NCBI GenBank assembly: GCA_029255685.2
Contig: CM055315.2
Location: 50,249,358 to 50,313,357, forward strand
From: Silene conica
Taxonomy: Eukaryota > Streptophyta > Magnoliopsida > Caryophyllales > Caryophyllaceae
Length of the DNA: 64,000 nucleotides
Direction: 5' to 3'
In this document: positions 1-11,692 of the stretch, piece after piece
Position numbering within the stretch: the stretch's first letter is position 1
Layout of the letters: each line of letters opens with the position of its first letter
Notes under the pieces: model-generated
Told to the model about the DNA's origin: nothing
What the model saw: only the letters and a program-made list of their open reading frames with translations
Databases searched by the model: none
Program-made: the position numbers and the translations under genes

Positions 1-792
1 ATAGGATCGATCATGTATGCCATGATATGCACATGTCCAGACGTTGCATATGCATTGAGTATGACAAGCCGATTCCAAGCTCATCCAGGTGAACAACACC
101 GGATGGCCGTGAAAAACATTCTTAAGTACCTACGGAGGACTAAAGATTGGGGATTGACTTATGGAGGCGACACGATGCTCTACGCCACGGGTTACGCAGA
201 TGCTAGCTTCCAAACGGATCGAGACGACTCGAAATCTCAGTCTGGATTCGTTTTTACTCTTAATGGCGCTGCTGTCAGCTGGAAAAGTTCTAAACAAAGT
301 GTTACAGCAGATTCTACAACTGAGTCCGAGTACTATGCCGCTTCGGAAGCAGCTAAGGAAGCAATATGGATGCGTCAATTCTTACAAGGACTATCAATAG
401 TGCCTAGTTCGAATGACCCGATCACCGTTTACTGTGACAATAAAGGTGCCATCTTCCAAGCTAAGGAGCATAAGTCTAGCAACAAAGCTACACATGTACA
501 ACAGAAAGCTCATCTCATCAGAGATTACGTGGAGCAAAAGGAGATATTTATTGATAAGATCGCTACGGATGACAACATAGTTGATCCTCTCACGAAAGCA
601 TTACCACGTGATAAGCATGAAGGGCACATTAATTCCATAGGAATTAGCTGTGTTCCTAAGTTGTTGTACTCTTTTATGAATTTCTGTCATAATTCATTTT
701 CCTGTGTACTTTATTACAACCTCATTGTTATGATATTTAATGTTTTCTTTTTCATGTGGAATTGTACGCCAATTTTGAACACCACAAAGTGA
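1..792 (+). pseudogene. copia pol C-terminus (end of RT and RNase H), stop codon lost
   Basis: The frame is open from the first base and matches the last 230 or so residues of the intact polyprotein of copy D. It covers the end of the reverse transcriptase region and the RNase H domain, including the TADSTTESEYYA motif at about nt 300-335, then the conserved tail ending in VPKL. In B, C and D the polyprotein stops just after VPKL with TAG. Here that codon (664-666) reads TTG, so the frame runs on for about 42 codons of normally untranslated spacer to 792. This fragment cannot be functional alone; the rest of gag-pol is outside the window. Confidence 0.85.
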
Positions 793-1135
793 ACTGATCA
801 ACATTACATCGTTTTTGGTCTTTGATTACCCACTTGAGCTGATAACTCAGGTAATCATTTTGTGACGTTTGTTGATGGTGGGTTCAACGAGCCATAAGTC
901 AAACAGTTGACTGACCAATCACAAAGGCGAGTTATACGGATATCTCGTAGGACACCCCGTGACAACGTTATGGAGTCCTAAATGTTTTATAACATTGGGT
1001 GTCAGGTCGTGGATATGACCTCCATAGTGTTCCTTAGAGTCGAGTCTTTTGACTTTCAACTGTCTCTTGAGATTAAGGCAGATTTTGGGTAACTTTGGTT
1101 TCTTTCCCATGGTCATCGTAACAGGGGCCAAGAGG

Positions 1136-1824
1136 ATTAAATAATTTTAGCTAATACGGATTACATGATTAATTCGTAAAATTAAATATAAACGGTTATA
1201 TTTAATTAAATATTGAATTCGCGTATTAATATAAATAGTTGTATTAATTTGGCCAATTATACAATATCGTATTTTGTCAGACCATTATTAATGTATCGAC
1301 AGCATGTTGTGACAAATGCATTAATATCTGATCATATGTACGATTTATAATAAATACCCGCGAATCATAATTTTAGCAAAACGGATCGAATCTCGAATTA
1401 GAATAAGGTAAGAGTGGAAAGCCCACTCTTACCCTACTCAAAGTTTCGGTCGGCCAAGTTACAAAAGAAGAGTAATTCTCCTTTTGTCAATGACTGGTAT
1501 TTTATTATTCACACAATTAGGGTTTTTGAGAGAATCCTTCTCCCAAAACCCAGATCTCACATCTGTAAAACCTCACAAAACTCTCCCCATATTGCAAGGC
1601 AATTGTAGAGCATTCTAGCACACGCGGCATCGTCTCAAACAAAGTCTTGGATGCAAGTTATAAGAGGGAATTTACTTTAATTCCTGTTCTTAGGCCAATC
1701 GCGCAAGGACCTAAGGTTGTACTCTTGTTCATATTGTTTTTCTTATCTTATGACCATAATCGCACTTGTAAATTTTCGTTATAATCCTGCAATTTAAGGG
1801 CGAATACATGTTATATTCCCCACA
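1136..1824 (+). repeat. partial 3' LTR of copia copy A
   Basis: Matches the last 680 or so bases of the 999-bp LTRs of copy D, including the stretch of alternating tttatatt/aattaa motifs, the paired 'gtaagagtgga / cccactctta' hairpin near 1410 and the closing ccccaca. The first third is deleted. Confidence 0.85.
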
Positions 1825-2413
1825 GGATATTGAGCTGTTAGTACTGATTCATGTGCATTAAACGGTTTGAGTTAACAGTGTTCAGCTTGTCCATGTTTTA
1901 CTCCTATTTGTTTAGTCTTAGTTAGTTGCATGAGTTTGCTTGAGGGCAAGCAAAAGTTTGGTTTGGGGAAGTTTGATGTGTGCATTTTATATAGATTTTT
2001 TAGGCCGTATTAGCACACATTTCTATGCTTATTTCGTAGTATTTTGCTACAAATATCCCCCGAATAGTCTACTTTGGTTTGTTTTGCTATTTTGCAGATA
2101 TCAGCCGGAGAAGATCATAATCGAGTCTAAAACATGTCCTTATGCATGCATTTAAGAGAGGAGTTGAGTCGGAGCTTGTTACTACTCGTTTTGAGATGCG
2201 CATAGGAGCAACAAAGTCTATCAAGCAAAGGAAGAACATGCGCAAAGGAGCAACAAAGTCTCGAGTTCTAGAACAGATAATCAAGTGATTCTAATTGGAT
2301 ATGAAAGCTTATCCTCTTAGCTTTCCAACGCCACCAAGAACGCTTTATTTGAGCGAGTAACGAAGAAATGGCGGCCATTTGAAATTCAGTGCGCGGTTCA
2401 GGAAATACACGCT

Positions 2414-2640
2414 GAGAAGTGCTCGATCGAGGGTTCTTTTGCTCGATCGAGAGGTCCTTTTGCTCGATCGAGAGCTTTACTCCTCGATCGAGAGGTTTTG
2501 CTTCTTAAAGTACTCGATCGAGAGGTTTTGGTTTCTTAAAGTCCTCGATCGAGAGGTTTTGGTTTCTAAAGTCCTCGATCAAGAGCTTTTCATACCCATT
2601 CTTCTCGATCGAGAGGATTTTCTTCTCGATCGAGAGCCTT
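2414..2640. repeat. cluster of nine CTCGATCGAG palindromes in the Athila LTR
   Basis: The 10-bp perfect palindrome ctcgatcgag recurs nine times (one copy with a G-to-A change) at spacings of about 19-30 bp, joined by short T-rich linkers such as aggttttgg. The translated open frame seen here is a by-product of the repeat and not a gene. Confidence 0.85.
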
Positions 2641-4199
2641 GACGGGTGACGGAGCATTTTCCTGAGAGTTTTATTTCGGTTTTCTTTTGTGTCTAATATA
2701 AAAACACATGAGAGTTCATTTTAGGTTTTTTATCATCCTCTTAGCAATCTTCTCTTAGACGTCACATTCAGAATATAAAAAAATTACTTTTAGTCCTTAT
2801 TTTCTTAGTTCTTACTTCCTCACACTTCTCAAGGATTGTATACGGGTTTAATTTTGTTCTTGCACCGGATTTCACCCTATTTGTAATCCTTCTTTCTCTT
2901 CTTAATCTTTATCACTCTATTTGTTTTGTTTATTGTTCCCATTCTCACTATTTTCATTCTGTTTCTGTTCGCTTTTTGTCTCGGTAATTGTAATAACCCA
3001 TATTGTTATTATTATATTTGCCGTTATAGTTAACGTATCGTTTAATTAAGCGTTGTTAGCCGTTAGTAAGCTTTTGTATGATGGCATAATTAATATGGTT
3101 TTAGCCATGGTGAGACTCGAAGTGGGGACCTAGACTACCTCACCTTGTTAAGTTGAAAAGCTGCTAGTGGGGCTCGAACCCATGACCTGTGGGTAGCTCG
3201 ACATTGGGCCTCGATTTGTGTGAGGAACAAAACAGCCTAATGTAAAGCTCTATTTCACAAGTCGTGTATGCAGCCATATTTAAGCCCTGATTCTTACCCT
3301 AACCCTAACCTAATTTAGAATCCAACGACATACAAACCTAGCTGCCACCACAAGGAGGAGGAAGAGGGTTGTCACGGCCAGACTAGTGGTTCATAGAGTC
3401 CTTCGATTTGACCAAGAAAAGGTATGCTAAACACACGTTAACACTGCTCTGTTCTCCTTTCGTGTCTGTGTCTTCTTCAGTATTTTTGGGTCGTGTTTTG
3501 TGGTCTTTATGATCAATTCTTTCGAGTAAGATAATCAAGGGGGTGTGGGTGTCGTGTTTAGTGGTTGTCGTGGTTGTGTCAGCCACCGTACTGTGCCAGG
3601 GAAGGCGGCTTTGTGGTGTCAGTCAGGGGGTTCCTCTGTTTGCGTTAAACCCGAGTCTGACCAACGACCTTAATATCGAATGCGACAGTTCTTCTCTTGT
3701 GATTTCTTGAGGTGGTTTTGATAAGGGAACAGGTGGTGGTCAGGGAAGGGTTATGGCGGTTGGCAGGGTGGTTCTAGGTGGCGTAAACAGGGTCGAATAG
3801 GATGGTTCGTTTGTGGTTTCGTTCTGGGTCTCTTAATTTTGTTTCTGGTCTGGGTGTTTGGGGGTGGCACCACCGCTGACTCGGGGGAGGTCGACGCGGT
3901 GGTACCACCATGTTTAAGGTGTCTGGTGGCAGGAGGGTGGTTGGGTGGCTGTCACGGTGTTGTTAAGGGTGTTCTGGGTTGTCGATTGGAATCTGTTCAG
4001 GGGGTGGGACTTGGAACGATAAGCGCGGGTCAGGCCTGGGTTTAGGGGTCTGGTCTGACTCGCCGGCGGCCGGCGACGGGATTCATGGTGTCAGAGGGGT
4101 GGAGTGCTGCCAGGGGTGTCGGGATGTGGTGTTGGTTGGTGTTCGAAGGGGCTGTGGTTGGTGGTGCGAGGGGCTGAAGTCGGGTTGTGTGTTCGGATG

Positions 4200-4310
4200 T
4201 TGGGGCTGTTTGCGTTATTGTTTTATTATTATTAATTATTATTGTTTTTATTATTATTACTATTATTATTAATTATTATTACTACTTATTATTATTTATT
4301 TGTTTTGTCT
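4200..4310. repeat. (ATT)n-type microsatellite inside the solo LTR
   Basis: Imperfect run of tatt/attatt units. The same kind of run occurs at the matching place in both G4 LTRs (about 30840-30920 and 36651-36731), so it is an old part of this LTR family. Confidence 0.8.
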
Positions 4311-4743
4311 ATTTTTTTTTTAAGGTGAATGTTGTTAATGTTAATAAGTGTTGTAATTAATATCATATTATCTCGTTATGGTTTTGGGTCGTACTATTTA
4401 AAGATGTGAGTCGGGAAATTATTAAGTCGGGATATATATATACATATTATCATATTTGGAAGTTTCTATTTTTGGAAACTTTCCGCTTAGGGAAGGTTTC
4501 TATTTATAGTATGTAAAGGACGCTATGGGATTTCGGGAAGGTTTTTAATTCGTTACATATACGTGTTTAGGTAGCAAGTTTCGTGTGGAACACTTATAAC
4601 GAGATTGGACGTATCTACATTTCCTGCTATTCAGGTAGGGGAAATACTGATAAATATTTATGTGTAATCTGTTCTTATTTGATATTAAGCATGTTTGTTA
4701 CATAATATCATGTGATGGTTATATTGTGCTGTTCATATCATTC

Positions 4744-4870
4744 TGTGATTGGTGCGGAGATAAAGGGTCTGTGATTGGTGCGGAGATAAAGGGTCTGTGA
4801 TTGGTGCGGAGAAAAAGGGTCTGTGATCGGTGTGGAGAATTATGGGTCTTGTGATTCAGAGTGGAGAAGT
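4744..4870 (+). repeat. 26-bp tandem repeat in solo LTR
   Basis: Four to five copies of a unit with the core gattggtgcggagataaagg, the later copies decayed. It occupies the same place in the LTR as the 27-bp array of G4 and shares the ggtgcggag core. Confidence 0.8.
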
Positions 4871-6016
4871 TCGACTTTCTATTTATAGTAATGTGGTTTG
4901 TTTATAGTTTTTCTCTACTCAACCTCGTGGTTGACCCTGTATATTCGTGATCACCTGTGATGAACCAATTATTGGGGAGCAGATTGACAGGTGTTGAGAC
5001 TATGGGAGCTAGGGGAAGAGAGAAGCTTGGATCCGGACCTGCCTAGAGTCTAGATCACCATAGTAGTTACTTATGAGTTGTACTTTTGTTTTATCAAGAC
5101 AGTTTGTTTTAATTCAGTTGTATAAACTTGTTCTTTGAGATAACTCATCAATTTAAAGTACTGTTTATCTTCCTTTGTATCTACTGCCTCGGGAAACCGA
5201 GATGGTAACATCCTTATTTATCTAGGGAGTCCTAGTACAGGCCCTTAAATAAATGGGGGTGTTACAGTAATCGTGCTATTGTTTTCCGTCATTAGTCTCG
5301 AAAACCGTGTCCTCTTGTTTGTCTGTTCTCGTTTTTACAGCCTATTTTACTCTCTAATTTACCATTCTGTTTTACCATATTTTTATACCATGTCAATTGT
5401 TAGTATGATTATCGTAGTTGGATTCGTTTATAATTACGTTATGAGTAGCTAAATTATTTATATGCCGGGATGAGGGAAACTGTGTCTTATGCATGATAGG
5501 TTGTAACCGGGATGGGTAGTTTTGCGGTAGGAATTATCGTTAAGCAATATAATTGTGTTTGGTTGAATGAGTATACACAGGAGACCATTCGTTTAGTTAA
5601 ACCCCGACCTAGACCGGAAGGTTGGAAGGGTAAAACTTGCTTAATTATAATAACTAGTTTTTGTGAGGGCGGAAGTCAAGCAAAAATGACCTTAGCGCGA
5701 CTTACGAACGGAAGGTATAGTCGGGTTAGAGACGTGACTGTAATAACCTAGCGCTTCCTACCAATAATCTGACCAACCTAGTTTATACCGATAATGCTGA
5801 CGAAAAAGTGACCCGAATTCCTAGCATATATATTCCTATTTTCTGAATTTATTTTATATCTTTATCGTTTCTTTCCGTAGTTTAGATAAAACAATTTTAA
5901 AACCCCCTTTTTGTGACATTCATATCGACCAATTTGAACAGAGATCGACCCTACTTACCGCTGACTTCTGTCAGTACTATTAGGTTTTTATTTTTGGTAC
6001 TGAAACGACGGTATCA

Positions 6017-6076
6017 AACGCGATAACCAATCCATACCGAGGATAATGTCAAATTCCTCGAGAGGAAATCTCAGTA
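6017..6076 (-). pseudogene. Ty3/gypsy protease fragment of element G2
   Basis: Reading the minus strand gives the end of a chromovirus protease, containing the hallmark DIILGMDWLS just before the Athila LTR joint. It lies in the same orientation as the G2 gag fragment at 17574-18282. The order is right for one element: gag to the right, protease to the left, with the copia B/C block between. About 0.6-0.7 kb of gag end and early protease expected between them is absent. Confidence 0.65.
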
Positions 6077-6967
6077 AGTCCTTGTGCGAAAGGCCTAAGA
6101 ACAGGAATTAACACAAATTCCCTCCTATAACTTGCACCCAAGACTTAGAATGAGACGTGGCCGCGTGTGCTAGAAATCCTCTCCAACTGCCTTGCAATAT
6201 TGGGAGAGCTATTCAGGTTTTAGATGTGAGATCTGAGGTTTTGGGAGAAGAATGCTCTCAAAACCCTAATTTTGCCTTGAGAATTATTTAGTCAGTGCAA
6301 CAAGAGTGTTTGACATAAGGAGAGTCCCTCTCCTTATGTAGTACACGGTCGAAATAACCGAGTAGGGTAAGAGTGGGCTTTCCACTCTTACCTTATTCCG
6401 ATTCGTGATTCGACCCATTTAGCTATAAGTTGTTCGCGGTATTTTTTTATTATAAATCGTAACATGTTATCAGATATTAATACAGTCGATATATTAATAA
6501 CGGTCTGATAAAATACGATATTGTATAATTACCCAAATTAATATAACTGTTTATATTAATACGCGAATACAATATTTAATTAAATATAACCGTTTATATT
6601 TAATTTTACGAATTAATCATGTAATCCGTATTAGCTAGAATTATTTAATCCGTATTAAATAATCATCTCAACATCTTATTGACTAATTTAATAGTCAATA
6701 CCTCTGACTAACTGTTTAGTCGTATCCGGCATAAATGTGACTGTATTTTCATACCTTCACATCTCTCAAACGTGTCCTATAGGTGTGACGTATAGGGACC
6801 AGTTGATCACCGCCATCCGTATGACAATAACGTCAAACTTATATAGCAAGCCAACCGTTATTGATAAACGTGGATCAACTGATAATAATACTGAAGTATG
6901 CCCTTGTGATCCTAAAACAGATTTAATAAGTCATTGTACTTAATTATCAAGGACACCAGCCCCAACA
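6077..6967 (-). repeat. 3' LTR of copia copy B, 3' end missing
   Basis: In element orientation the LTR begins tgttggggctggtgtcc (ending at 6967 on the plus strand), directly after the purine tract caagtgggagat. It runs to 6077, where the match to other family 1 LTRs stops. Confidence 0.85.
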
Positions 6968-7366
6968 ATCTCCCACTTGTCCGTACGAGGGTATGTGCAA
7001 TGACGTTATCACACTACATGTGGAGGACACAAGCTCCAACAAACGCCCACTTGTCCGTACAAGTGTAGGTGCGATAACCGATTCTCATATCCTTTTAAAA
7101 TTTCTCCCACTCAATGTAAGACAATTTGCAAATCCGCATTCGCAAAGGTCGTATCTCACAAGCGATCTGTATCAAGAGTGGTTTCCCCGACTAGAGAGTA
7201 ACTTAACTGATAAAACGAATCTGTATTCGAGCATGGCCATGCATTTCAGTTACTACTCCTCGAGTGGCCCTGAGAAATGATAAAATCCTGATAAGGGTTT
7301 GGATATTTCCCGCAACTCGAATCCTGCCGATATCGCGCAGCATGAAATAACCCAGAAAAAATCCTC

Positions 7367-7579
7367 TTGGCCCCTGTTACGGTGACCGTGGGAAAGAAAC
7401 CAAAGTTACCCAAAATCTGCCTTAATCTCAAGAGACAGTTGAAAGTCAAAAGACTCGACTCTAAGGAACACTATGGAGGTCCTATCCACGACCTGGCACT
7501 CAATGTTATAAAACATTTAGGACTCCATAACGCTGTCACGGGGTGTCCTACGAGATATCCGTATAACTCGCCTTTGTGA
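7367..7579 (+). other. antisense ORF (70 aa) conserved in all four copia copies
   Basis: Runs opposite to the element's own genes, in the spacer between pol and the 3' LTR. Equivalent frames with the same start and stop are at 919-1131 (A), 15974-16186 (C) and 52144-52356 (D). Copies differ by a few amino acids with no stops or frameshifts. The predicted peptide is basic (KKPKLPK near the start) and matches no family I recognise. Sequence identity between young copies alone could explain the open frame, so coding status is unproven. Confidence 0.35.
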
Positions 7580-7829
7580 TTGGTCAGTCAGCCGTGTGAC
7601 TTATGGCTCGTTGAACCCACCATCAACCAACGTCACAAAATGATTACCTGAGTTATCAGCTCAAGTGGGTAATCAAGGACCAAAACGATGTAATGTTAAT
7701 CAGTTCACTTTATGGTGTTTAAAATTGGCGTACAATTCCACATGAGAAACAAAACATTATATATCATAACAATAAGGTTGAATAGAGTACACGAGAAAAT
7801 GAATTATTACATGAATTCATAAAAGAGTA

Positions 7830-10800
7830 CTACAACTTAGGAACACATCCAATTCCCATGGAATGAATGTGCCCTTCATGCTTATCACGTGGTAATGCTT
7901 TTGTGAGAGGATCAGCTATGTTGTCATCCGTAGCGATCTTATCAATGAAAATCTCCTTTTGCTCCACGTAATCTCTGATTATATGAGCTTTCCGTTGTAC
8001 ATGCCTAGCCTTGTTGCTAGACTTATGCTCCTTAGCTTGGAAGATGGCACCTTTATTATCACAATAAACGGTGATTGGGTCATTCGAACTAGGCACTATT
8101 GATAGTCCTTGTAAGAATTGACGCATCCATATCTCTTCCTTAGCTGCTTCCGAGGCGGCATAGTACTCGGACTCAGTCGTAGAATCTGCTGTAACACTCT
8201 GTTTAGAACTTTTCCAACTGACAGCAGCGCCATTAAGAGTAAAAACGAATCCAGACTGAGATTTCGAGTCATCTCGATCCGTTTGGAAGCTAGCATCTGC
8301 GTAACCCGTGGCGCAGAGCGTCGAGTCGCCTCCGTAAGTCAATCCCCAATCTTTAGTCCTCCGTAGGTACTTAAGAATGTTTTTCACGGCCATCCAGTGT
8401 TGTTCACCTAGATGAGCTTGGAATCGACTTGTCATACTCAATGCATATGCAACGTCAGGACGTGTGCATATCATGGCATACATGATCGATCCTATTGCCG
8501 AAGCATAAGGAATCCGACTCATGCGCTCTTTCTCTTCCAATGACTTAGCTTCTTGAGTCTTGCTCAAGTGAAGCCCAGGAGTCATAGGAAGGAACCCTTT
8601 CTTGGAGTTCGTCATGCTGAATCTCTCTAGAATCTTATCTATATAAGACTCCTGACTGAGAGATAACATCCGTCGTGATCTATCCCTGTAGATACGGATG
8701 CCCAAAATTATTTGTGCCTCTCCCAGATCTTTCATCTGGAAATGGTTTTTCAACCATGCTTTAACCGAAGATAAGAGAGGTATGTCATTCCCAATCAAGA
8801 GTATGTCGTCGACATACAGTACTAGGAATACAATCTTGCTCCCACTCGACTTGATATAGAGACATGGTTCCTCGACTGAACGAATGAATCCATTCTCTTT
8901 TATCACTTGGTCGAAGCGATGATTCCAACTCCGCGATGCTTGCTTAAGTCCATAGATGGAACGTTTAAGCTTGCAGACTTTCTTAGGATGTTCAGGATCA
9001 ATAAAACCCTCGGGTTGTACCATGTACAACTCTTCCTCCAAATAACCGTTTAAGAAGGCGGTTTTAACGTCCATTTGCCATATTTCATAATCGTGAAATG
9101 CGGCGATCGCTAAGATAATCCGAATGGAATGGAGCATGACTACGGGTGCAAAGATCTCATCGTAGTGCAAGCCTGGCACTTGGGTGAAACCTTTAGCAAC
9201 TAGTCTAGCCTTGTGGATATCTTGTTGTCCTTCCACGGCATGCTTTATCTTGTAAAGCCATTTGCATTGAAGGGGACGTACCTTTGCAGGTAGGTCCACA
9301 AGATCCCACACGTTGTTCTCATACATGGAGTCCATCTCGGATTGCATGGCTTCTAGCCATAGCTTTGAGTCAGAACTGGTCATGGCACCTTTATAGGTTG
9401 TGGGTTCGTTACCCTCTAGGAGTAAGACGTCATCTGTATCATGTTCCTCGACCATACCAATGTATCTGTCCGGAGGAATAGAGACTCTTCCCGACCTCCT
9501 AGGTTCCTCAGGAATATCTACCGCAGCCTCGGTTGAAGGAACTGTTTCCTCCAATGGTTGCTTGGTAGTTGGTTCTTGAACCTCCGATAACTCGAAGGTT
9601 CTATTACTCGACTTGTTCTCGAGAAATTCTTTCTCTAAGAACGTCGCACTAGCCGCAACAAAAACACGTCGTTCGGTTGGCGAGTAGAAGTAATGACCAA
9701 AAGTTCCCTTTGGATAGCCTATAAAGTATGTCTTGACCGATCGCGAGCCGAGCTTATCCTCGTGTCTCCACTTGACATAAGCCTCGCAGCCCCAAACCCG
9801 AATAAAGGACAAGTTAGGGACCGTTCCCTTCCATAATTCGTATGGAGTCTTGTCAACAGCTTTAGACGGACTTCGGTTAAGTATTAGAGCGGCTGAAAAA
9901 AGAGCATAGCCCCACAATGAATCAGGAACGACGGTGTGACTCATCATGGATCGAACCATATCGAGTAGAGTTCGATTTCTCCGTTCGGACACACCATTTA
10001 ATTGTGGTGTTCCAGGTGGAGTCAACTGTAGCACGATGCCACAGTCTTTAAGGTGTTGATCAAACTCGTGTGAAAGATACTCACCACTACGATCCGAACG
10101 TAGTGCTTTAATCTTTCTACCCAGCTGGTTCTGTACCCGATTCTGGTATTCTTTGAACTTGTCAAAGGATTCACTTTTATGTTTCATCAAGTAGACATAG
10201 CCATATCTACTCAAATCATCCGTGAAAGTGATGAAATACCTATAGCCTTCTCGTGCGTTGATCGACATAGGGCCACATACGTCCGTATGTATGAGTCCTA
10301 ATAGGTCGGCAGCGCGCATTCCAACACCTTTGAAGGAAATACGAGTCATTTTGCCAATGAGACATGATTCACACGTGCCATATGATTCGAAATCAAAGGG
10401 CGATATTGCTCCATTCTGTATGAGCTGTTTTACGCGTTTCTCATTTATGTGTCCCATACGACAATGCCATAGGTAAGTTTGATCTTTGTCACCTACCTTT
10501 AATCTCTTGTTATTCATATGTAATATCTCGGTAGTTTGATCTAAAACATAAATTCCCTTCATGGAAACTACCTTGCCATAAATCATATTGTGTAAGGAGA
10601 AAATACAGCTATTATTCTCTATTACAAATGAAAAACCGAGTTTGTCAAGTACAGAAACTGAAATAATGTTTTTGGACAAACTAGGAACATAATAACAGTT
10701 ATATAAAAATAACTCGAGTCCACTTGGAAGCTGGATCACGTATGTTTCCTTCGAGACTGCAGCAACGCGTGCTCCATTCCCGACACGCAGGTCCACCTCA

Positions 10801-11389
10801 CCCTTGATTAGGGGTTCTTGGTTTCGGAGGCCCTGCACATGATTACATAGATGAGAACCACAACCAGTATCAAGTACCCAAGTTCCGCAACTTGCATGGT
10901 TAATCTCAATCAGGTGAATAAAAGAAGAAGAAGACATAACAACAGGAGTAACGCGGCCTGCCTTAATGTCCTCGCGATACACGGGGCATGAGCGCCTCCA
11001 ATGCCCAGTCTTGTGGCAGTGGTGGCATTCCATGCTAGTATCCTTGCTCTTTGTCTTGCCCTGTGAGTTGCTCGACTCACCTGGCCCACTCTTAGTAAAT
11101 CCTGGTTTCTTGAACCTGGTCTTACCTACTGCTAGGTCGCCCTGAGCTTTAGCCTTCCCTTTACCCTTTCCCTTACTGGAGATCATGAGAACATCCTACT
11201 TCATGCTCCCACTTAATTTCAGATCCTTCTCAGTCTGTACGAGAAGGGAGTGGAGCTCATGAGGAGTCTTCTTCATGTCATTCATGTAATAGTTGGCCCT
11301 AAAGAGGGCGAACCCATCATGAAGTGAATGAAGCATACGATCAACGATTATGTTCTCACTGATCTTGCAGTTTAGGGTCTCCAGTTTCT
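7830..11389 (-). pseudogene. copia gag-pol polyprotein, copy B: pol open, gag broken
   Basis: The minus-strand frame from 11186 to 7830 is open for 1118 codons. It contains, in order, the gag zinc knuckle (CHHCHKTGHWRRSC), the protease motif DTGCGSHLC, integrase zinc-binding residues and catalytic core, reverse transcriptase with YVDDILL, RNase H with TADSTTESEYYA, and the normal TAG stop. Upstream the same frame continues into gag but meets a TAG at 11198-11196, where copy D has CAG, and gag ends at the 11389 breakpoint. The integrase core reads SDRSGEY where D has SDRGGEY. The element lacks its promoter LTR and PBS and so is not autonomous. Confidence 0.85.
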
Positions 11390-11692
11390 ACGTCGGGTAA
11401 GTGGGAACAGATGATTTATTTTATCTCAACATCATGGTCACTCGATACTATCTATCGACCAAGAGTTCCAACGGTGGAATTAGCCAAGCTGTGGGCTTAT
11501 CAATATACGGAAATTGAGTCTTGGGATCGTTTATATAATTCTTGAGGGAGATCAATTATATAAATGCATGAGTCTACGAGTTTAAATACAATTTAATATA
11601 GACTTAAATCACAACAATGAGTTGCTTATATGGTTTTTGCTTTATCTTCTTTTTAGTGTAGAACACGTTCAAATTAAACTGCTGTATAACTA

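Larger units (their letters stand above)
1..1824 (+). mobile_element. Ty1/copia family 1, copy A, 3' end (truncated by window start and internally deleted)
   Basis: Holds the C-terminal pol region, the non-coding stretch after pol, and the last part of the 3' LTR, ending in ...ccccaca at 1824. Compared with copy D, about 713 bp are missing: the sequence jumps at about 1135 from the post-pol spacer straight into the LTR, removing the polypurine tract and the first third of the LTR. Both deletion edges share the five bases ggatt. The element sits inside an Athila-type element, whose sequence starts at 1825. Its 5' half lies outside the window. Confidence 0.9.
2989..5266 (+). mobile_element. solo LTR of a Tekay/Del-like chromovirus
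   Basis: Starts tgtaataaccc and ends ggggtgttaca, flanked by the direct repeat gtaat (2984-2988 and 5267-5271). No internal sequence is present, so it is a solo LTR of 2278 bp left by LTR-LTR recombination. It is a diverged relative of the G4 LTRs (29574-31999): same ends, the same GT-rich first half, an (ATT)n run, a short tandem array and the block beginning ctactcaacctcgtggttgac. Orientation follows the G4 LTR. Confidence 0.9.
1825..6016 (+). mobile_element. Athila-type Ty3/gypsy 3' end: internal tail, PPT and LTR, split by a solo LTR
   Basis: 1825-1973 is the 3' end of the internal region, closing with a purine-rich tract (tttggtttggggaagt). The LTR starts tgatgtgtgcattttatatag at 1974, a start typical of Athila LTRs, and ends with ggtacTGAAACGACGGTATCA at 6016, also typical of that clade. 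Without the nested solo LTR (2989-5266 plus one TSD copy) the LTR is about 1760 bp. No PBS follows it, so it is a 3' LTR, and it abuts the minus-strand G2 protease scrap. The 5 bases after it (aacgc, 6017-6021) should be one TSD copy; the other is not in the window. Confidence 0.7.
6077..11389 (-). mobile_element. Ty1/copia family 1, copy B (5' LTR, PBS and gag N-terminus missing)
   Basis: On the minus strand: gag from about the middle, complete pol, post-pol spacer, PPT and most of the 3' LTR. The left edge (6077) cuts off the last 100 or so bases of the LTR. The right edge (11389) cuts gag at a point matching about nt 48343 of copy D and joins directly to copy C in opposite orientation. Confidence 0.9.

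Noticed and set aside
2379..2642. 87-codon frame rich in LLDRE repeats
   Set aside because: By-product of the CTCGATCGAG cluster in an LTR; no start context or homology.
5512..5751. 79-codon frame in the Athila LTR
   Set aside because: LTR sequence, no protein similarity recognised, no sign of selection.
8118..10476. Plus-strand frames of 65-82 codons opposite copia B, with twins in copies C and D
   Set aside because: Shadows of the conserved pol frame; they follow pol codon structure.
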